Shown piece by piece: positions 61,896 to 64,000 of a stretch of DNA of 64,000 nucleotides. This DNA is from Burkholderia sp. OK233 (GTDB lineage Bacteria; Pseudomonadota; Gammaproteobacteria; Burkholderiales; Burkholderiaceae). The notes under the pieces are model-generated. The model did no database searches. It was not told the DNA's origin and worked only from the letters and a program-made list of their open reading frames with translations. Position 1 is the stretch's first letter; every line of letters begins with the position of its first letter. The translations under genes were made by a program, and so were the position numbers. The stretch covers positions 682,001-746,000 of the forward strand of contig NZ_OCSR01000002.1 in NCBI RefSeq assembly GCF_900230185.1. The letters run 5' to 3'.

Positions 61896-63983
61896 ATGAT
61901 AACGACGTTCACGCTGATCGATCTTGCTGGCTCCATTGCGCTGCTGCTGCTGGGCACCCAGATGGTCCAAACCGGCATGCATCGGGCATTCGGCGCCGGT
62001 CTCCGGTCGCTCCTCGCCAGGTCGCTGGGTGGGCGCTTCCGGGCCTTCCTGGCCGGAATGGGCGCGACTGCAGCATTGCAAAGCAGCGCGACGACCGGCC
62101 TCATGGTTGAGGGATTCGCTGCGGAGGGGCTCGTCGGGCTTGTGCCCGCGCTTGCCGTCATGCTGGGCGCAAACGTCGGCGCAACGTTGATCGTGCAGGT
62201 GCTGTCGCTCGACGCCGCAGCCGCCGTTTCGCCTGCCCTGATCCTTGTGGGCGCGCTGATGTTCCGCAAAGTATCGAACACGCGTGCACACGACCTGGGA
62301 CGCATGTTCATTGGTCTGGGCCTGATGCTACTCGCGCTGCATCATCTGCTCGAGTTGATGACCGACTACGAGGATGCCCCAAGCCTTCGCATGCTGCTGG
62401 GCGCTGCGTCCACCGTACCGGTCGTCGATGTTCTGCTGGCTGCGGGTTTGACATGGGCCGCAGATTCGAACGTCGCGGCGGTCTTGCTCATCACCTCGCT
62501 TTGCGCGCGGAACGTCGTTCCGCCCAATACGGCTTTCGCGCTGGTGATGGGCGCGAACCTCGGCACCGCAATCAACCCCGTACTGGCAGGAACGGCACCA
62601 TACGATCCCATCCTGAAGCGGCTGCCGGTCGGGAACCTGCTCACAAGGGTAACCGGCGTTGTGTTGGCCCTTGCAGCACTCGGACCAATCGGCCGCTTCA
62701 TGGTCACCATGGAACCGGACAATGCGCGTGTGGTCGCGGATTTTCATACGCTCTTCAACGTTGCTCTCGCCTGCGTATTCCTGCCGATGCTTCCGCTCTA
62801 TGCGAGCCTGTTGAACCGATTACTGCCTTCACCCGTGGCCGTCGCCGATCCGCAGCGGTCGCCTTACCTCCGTTCCACCTCCAACCGGATTCCAGCCGGG
62901 GCGCCCGAGATCGTACCCAAAGCACTCCGGTTCCTCGATCGCTTCGGCGAAATGCTATCGGGCACCCATGCAGCACCGTCAGATCGCGAGCGCAAGCTCA
63001 TTGCTGAGGTACGCCCGCATGACGATATTCTGGACAGCCTGAACGGCGCAGCCAGGACTTACCGCACGTCTACCAGTGCCGGGCAGATCGAGGCGACGAC
63101 GCATCCGCGCCTCGATAAGAAAGTCAACGTGGCCTATCGCGAGGAGAACGGGCGAATCGATGTGCAGCCGGGCAGCGGCCACTCGCTGGAACACGTCGGC
63201 CCGGATGGCAACGCAAAAACGTACTACCCCGCAAGCTCCCTCTGGCTCACCTTGCAGGATCTCCAGGTCGTTCAACAACTGGAACCTGCCGAGGGAGAAA
63301 CGCGATCCACCCTTACTACCTGTGTCCGTGGGACTGCTTTCTTTGATGACGCTCGCCTGTCAATTATTGGTGAACACGGGAACAGCACCCGCAAGGTCCA
63401 GATCTCGTTCGCGGGCAGAGAAATCCGTTCGATAGACCGGCAAGGCTTGCGCGAATGGCAAGACAAACTCGGTACGACTTTTTCGGACGTCCCGCTGGGC
63501 ACGGCAAGGCTCGGCTACAACCCGACGGACCGGGAGATGCAGGAACCTGATCAGTGGTGGGCGTCTTGCCATGTGCCGGAAAGCAGTATGACGGCGCTGA
63601 TACAGGGGGTCGAGGCCGGCCGCCTTACCGCGGTCAAGGTTGGTCTGTGTCTGAAGAACATCTATATGTCGGAGCAGGTGTTTGCTGATCTTCCGGGGGA
63701 GTCGTACCTGTTCCTCAGGCCGGGTGAGGAAGGTACCGCTATGGAATCGCCGGAAATCGCGAGCGGATATGTTGTTCATCTCGCGCTCGACTTCGGAAAA
63801 ATCAGCTTCGACGCGCTCGATCAACGCGACAGCTCACACGAGGGTCAGCAGCAAACAAACGCTGGTGACGCAACCGCGATGAACGCACTTGTCGAGAGGC
63901 TGAGCACGCTCGTCGTCAGCCTGAAATGGCTTGCGGTACTTGTCGCCATCCTGGTTATCGTTTTCGCATTTAAAAATCGATGA
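61896..63983 (+). CDS. Na/Pi-cotransporter-like core fused to an unknown domain
   Basis: 695 residues. Residues 1-315 carry a PNaS/NptA-type membrane core: LLLGTQMVQTGMHRAFG, TAALQSSATTGLMVEG and, in the second repeat, GLTWAADSNVAAVLLITSL and ALVMGANLGTAINPVL. Residues ~365-389 are the start of a PhoU-like tail (RERKLIAEVRPHDDILDSLNG). The tail then stops matching at about residue 390, and ~285 residues of a soluble domain I cannot name (KVNVAYREENGRIDV, GLCLKNIYMSEQVF) replace it, ending in a C-terminal membrane segment (676-692). No frameshift is seen. Ion or phosphate transport is likely for the core; the rest is unknown. Confidence 0.72.
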   Translation: MITTFTLIDLAGSIALLLLGTQMVQTGMHRAFGAGLRSLLARSLGGRFRAFLAGMGATAALQSSATTGLMVEGFAAEGLVGLVPALAVMLGANVGATLIVQVLSLDAAAAVSPALILVGALMFRKVSNTRAHDLGRMFIGLGLMLLALHHLLELMTDYEDAPSLRMLLGAASTVPVVDVLLAAGLTWAADSNVAAVLLITSLCARNVVPPNTAFALVMGANLGTAINPVLAGTAPYDPILKRLPVGNLLTRVTGVVLALAALGPIGRFMVTMEPDNARVVADFHTLFNVALACVFLPMLPLYASLLNRLLPSPVAVADPQRSPYLRSTSNRIPAGAPEIVPKALRFLDRFGEMLSGTHAAPSDRERKLIAEVRPHDDILDSLNGAARTYRTSTSAGQIEATTHPRLDKKVNVAYREENGRIDVQPGSGHSLEHVGPDGNAKTYYPASSLWLTLQDLQVVQQLEPAEGETRSTLTTCVRGTAFFDDARLSIIGEHGNSTRKVQISFAGREIRSIDRQGLREWQDKLGTTFSDVPLGTARLGYNPTDREMQEPDQWWASCHVPESSMTALIQGVEAGRLTAVKVGLCLKNIYMSEQVFADLPGESYLFLRPGEEGTAMESPEIASGYVVHLALDFGKISFDALDQRDSSHEGQQQTNAGDATAMNALVERLSTLVVSLKWLAVLVAILVIVFAFKNR

Positions 63984-64000
63984 CCGAACCATTGGTTCGC

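Overview
The window looks like chromosomal or megaplasmid DNA from a Burkholderia-group betaproteobacterium (Paraburkholderia, Caballeronia or Burkholderia). The evidence is uniformly GC-rich coding sequence, many small catabolic clusters each beside its own GntR, LysR, AraC or HxlR regulator, and IS5 and IS701 elements typical of that group. No tRNA, rRNA, CRISPR array or phage module was seen. This placement is an inference from gene style; no database was consulted.

Layout. 1-0.8 kb: the end of an unknown gene, then ppnP with a terminator. 0.8-10.6 kb: a GH54-like arabinofuranosidase lipoprotein, two IS elements side by side that share one CTAG target site, a divergent aminotransferase/GntR pair, an isochorismatase-fold hydrolase and an IS5 element with a TTAG duplication. 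10.7-19.6 kb: a nucleotidyltransferase, a small lipoprotein and a chemoreceptor fragment. These are followed by an amide or amino-acid cluster: binding protein, fused permease-ATPase, acetamidase/formamidase, a protein joining an AraC regulator to a second acetamidase/formamidase, and a RidA protein.

19.7-34.6 kb: an HxlR regulator divergent from an isochorismatase-unknown-enoyl-CoA hydratase set, a secreted beta-propeller protein, cupins, GNATs, an AraC/SDR divergent pair, a NUDIX hydrolase, a diheme cytochrome c, a secreted alpha/beta hydrolase and a small membrane protein. 34.1-39.4 kb: DinB and GntR, divergent from an enoyl-CoA hydratase-MFS-aldehyde dehydrogenase cluster. 39.9-49.1 kb: a small secreted repeat protein, an orphan sugar-binding protein, a glutathione S-transferase, exported GH3 and GH27 glycosidases and a sugar-efflux-like MFS protein. 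With the GH54 protein at the left end, these suggest plant-polysaccharide use. 49.2-61.5 kb: a LysR-linked Rieske oxygenase with a PotABCD-type ABC transporter on the minus strand, divergent from a flavin monooxygenase-RidA-DUF1028-M20 deacylase-NCS1 permease set on the plus strand. The last gene joins a truncated Na/Pi-cotransporter core to an unknown domain.

The most unusual items are: the AraC-acetamidase fusion; a repeated hairpin (8-bp stem, short internal loop, GCGC stem, 4-nt loop) directly upstream of the ribosome binding sites of three separate genes, one copy nested in another; the transporter fusion; and the tandem IS pair. All functions below are read from sequence motifs only.
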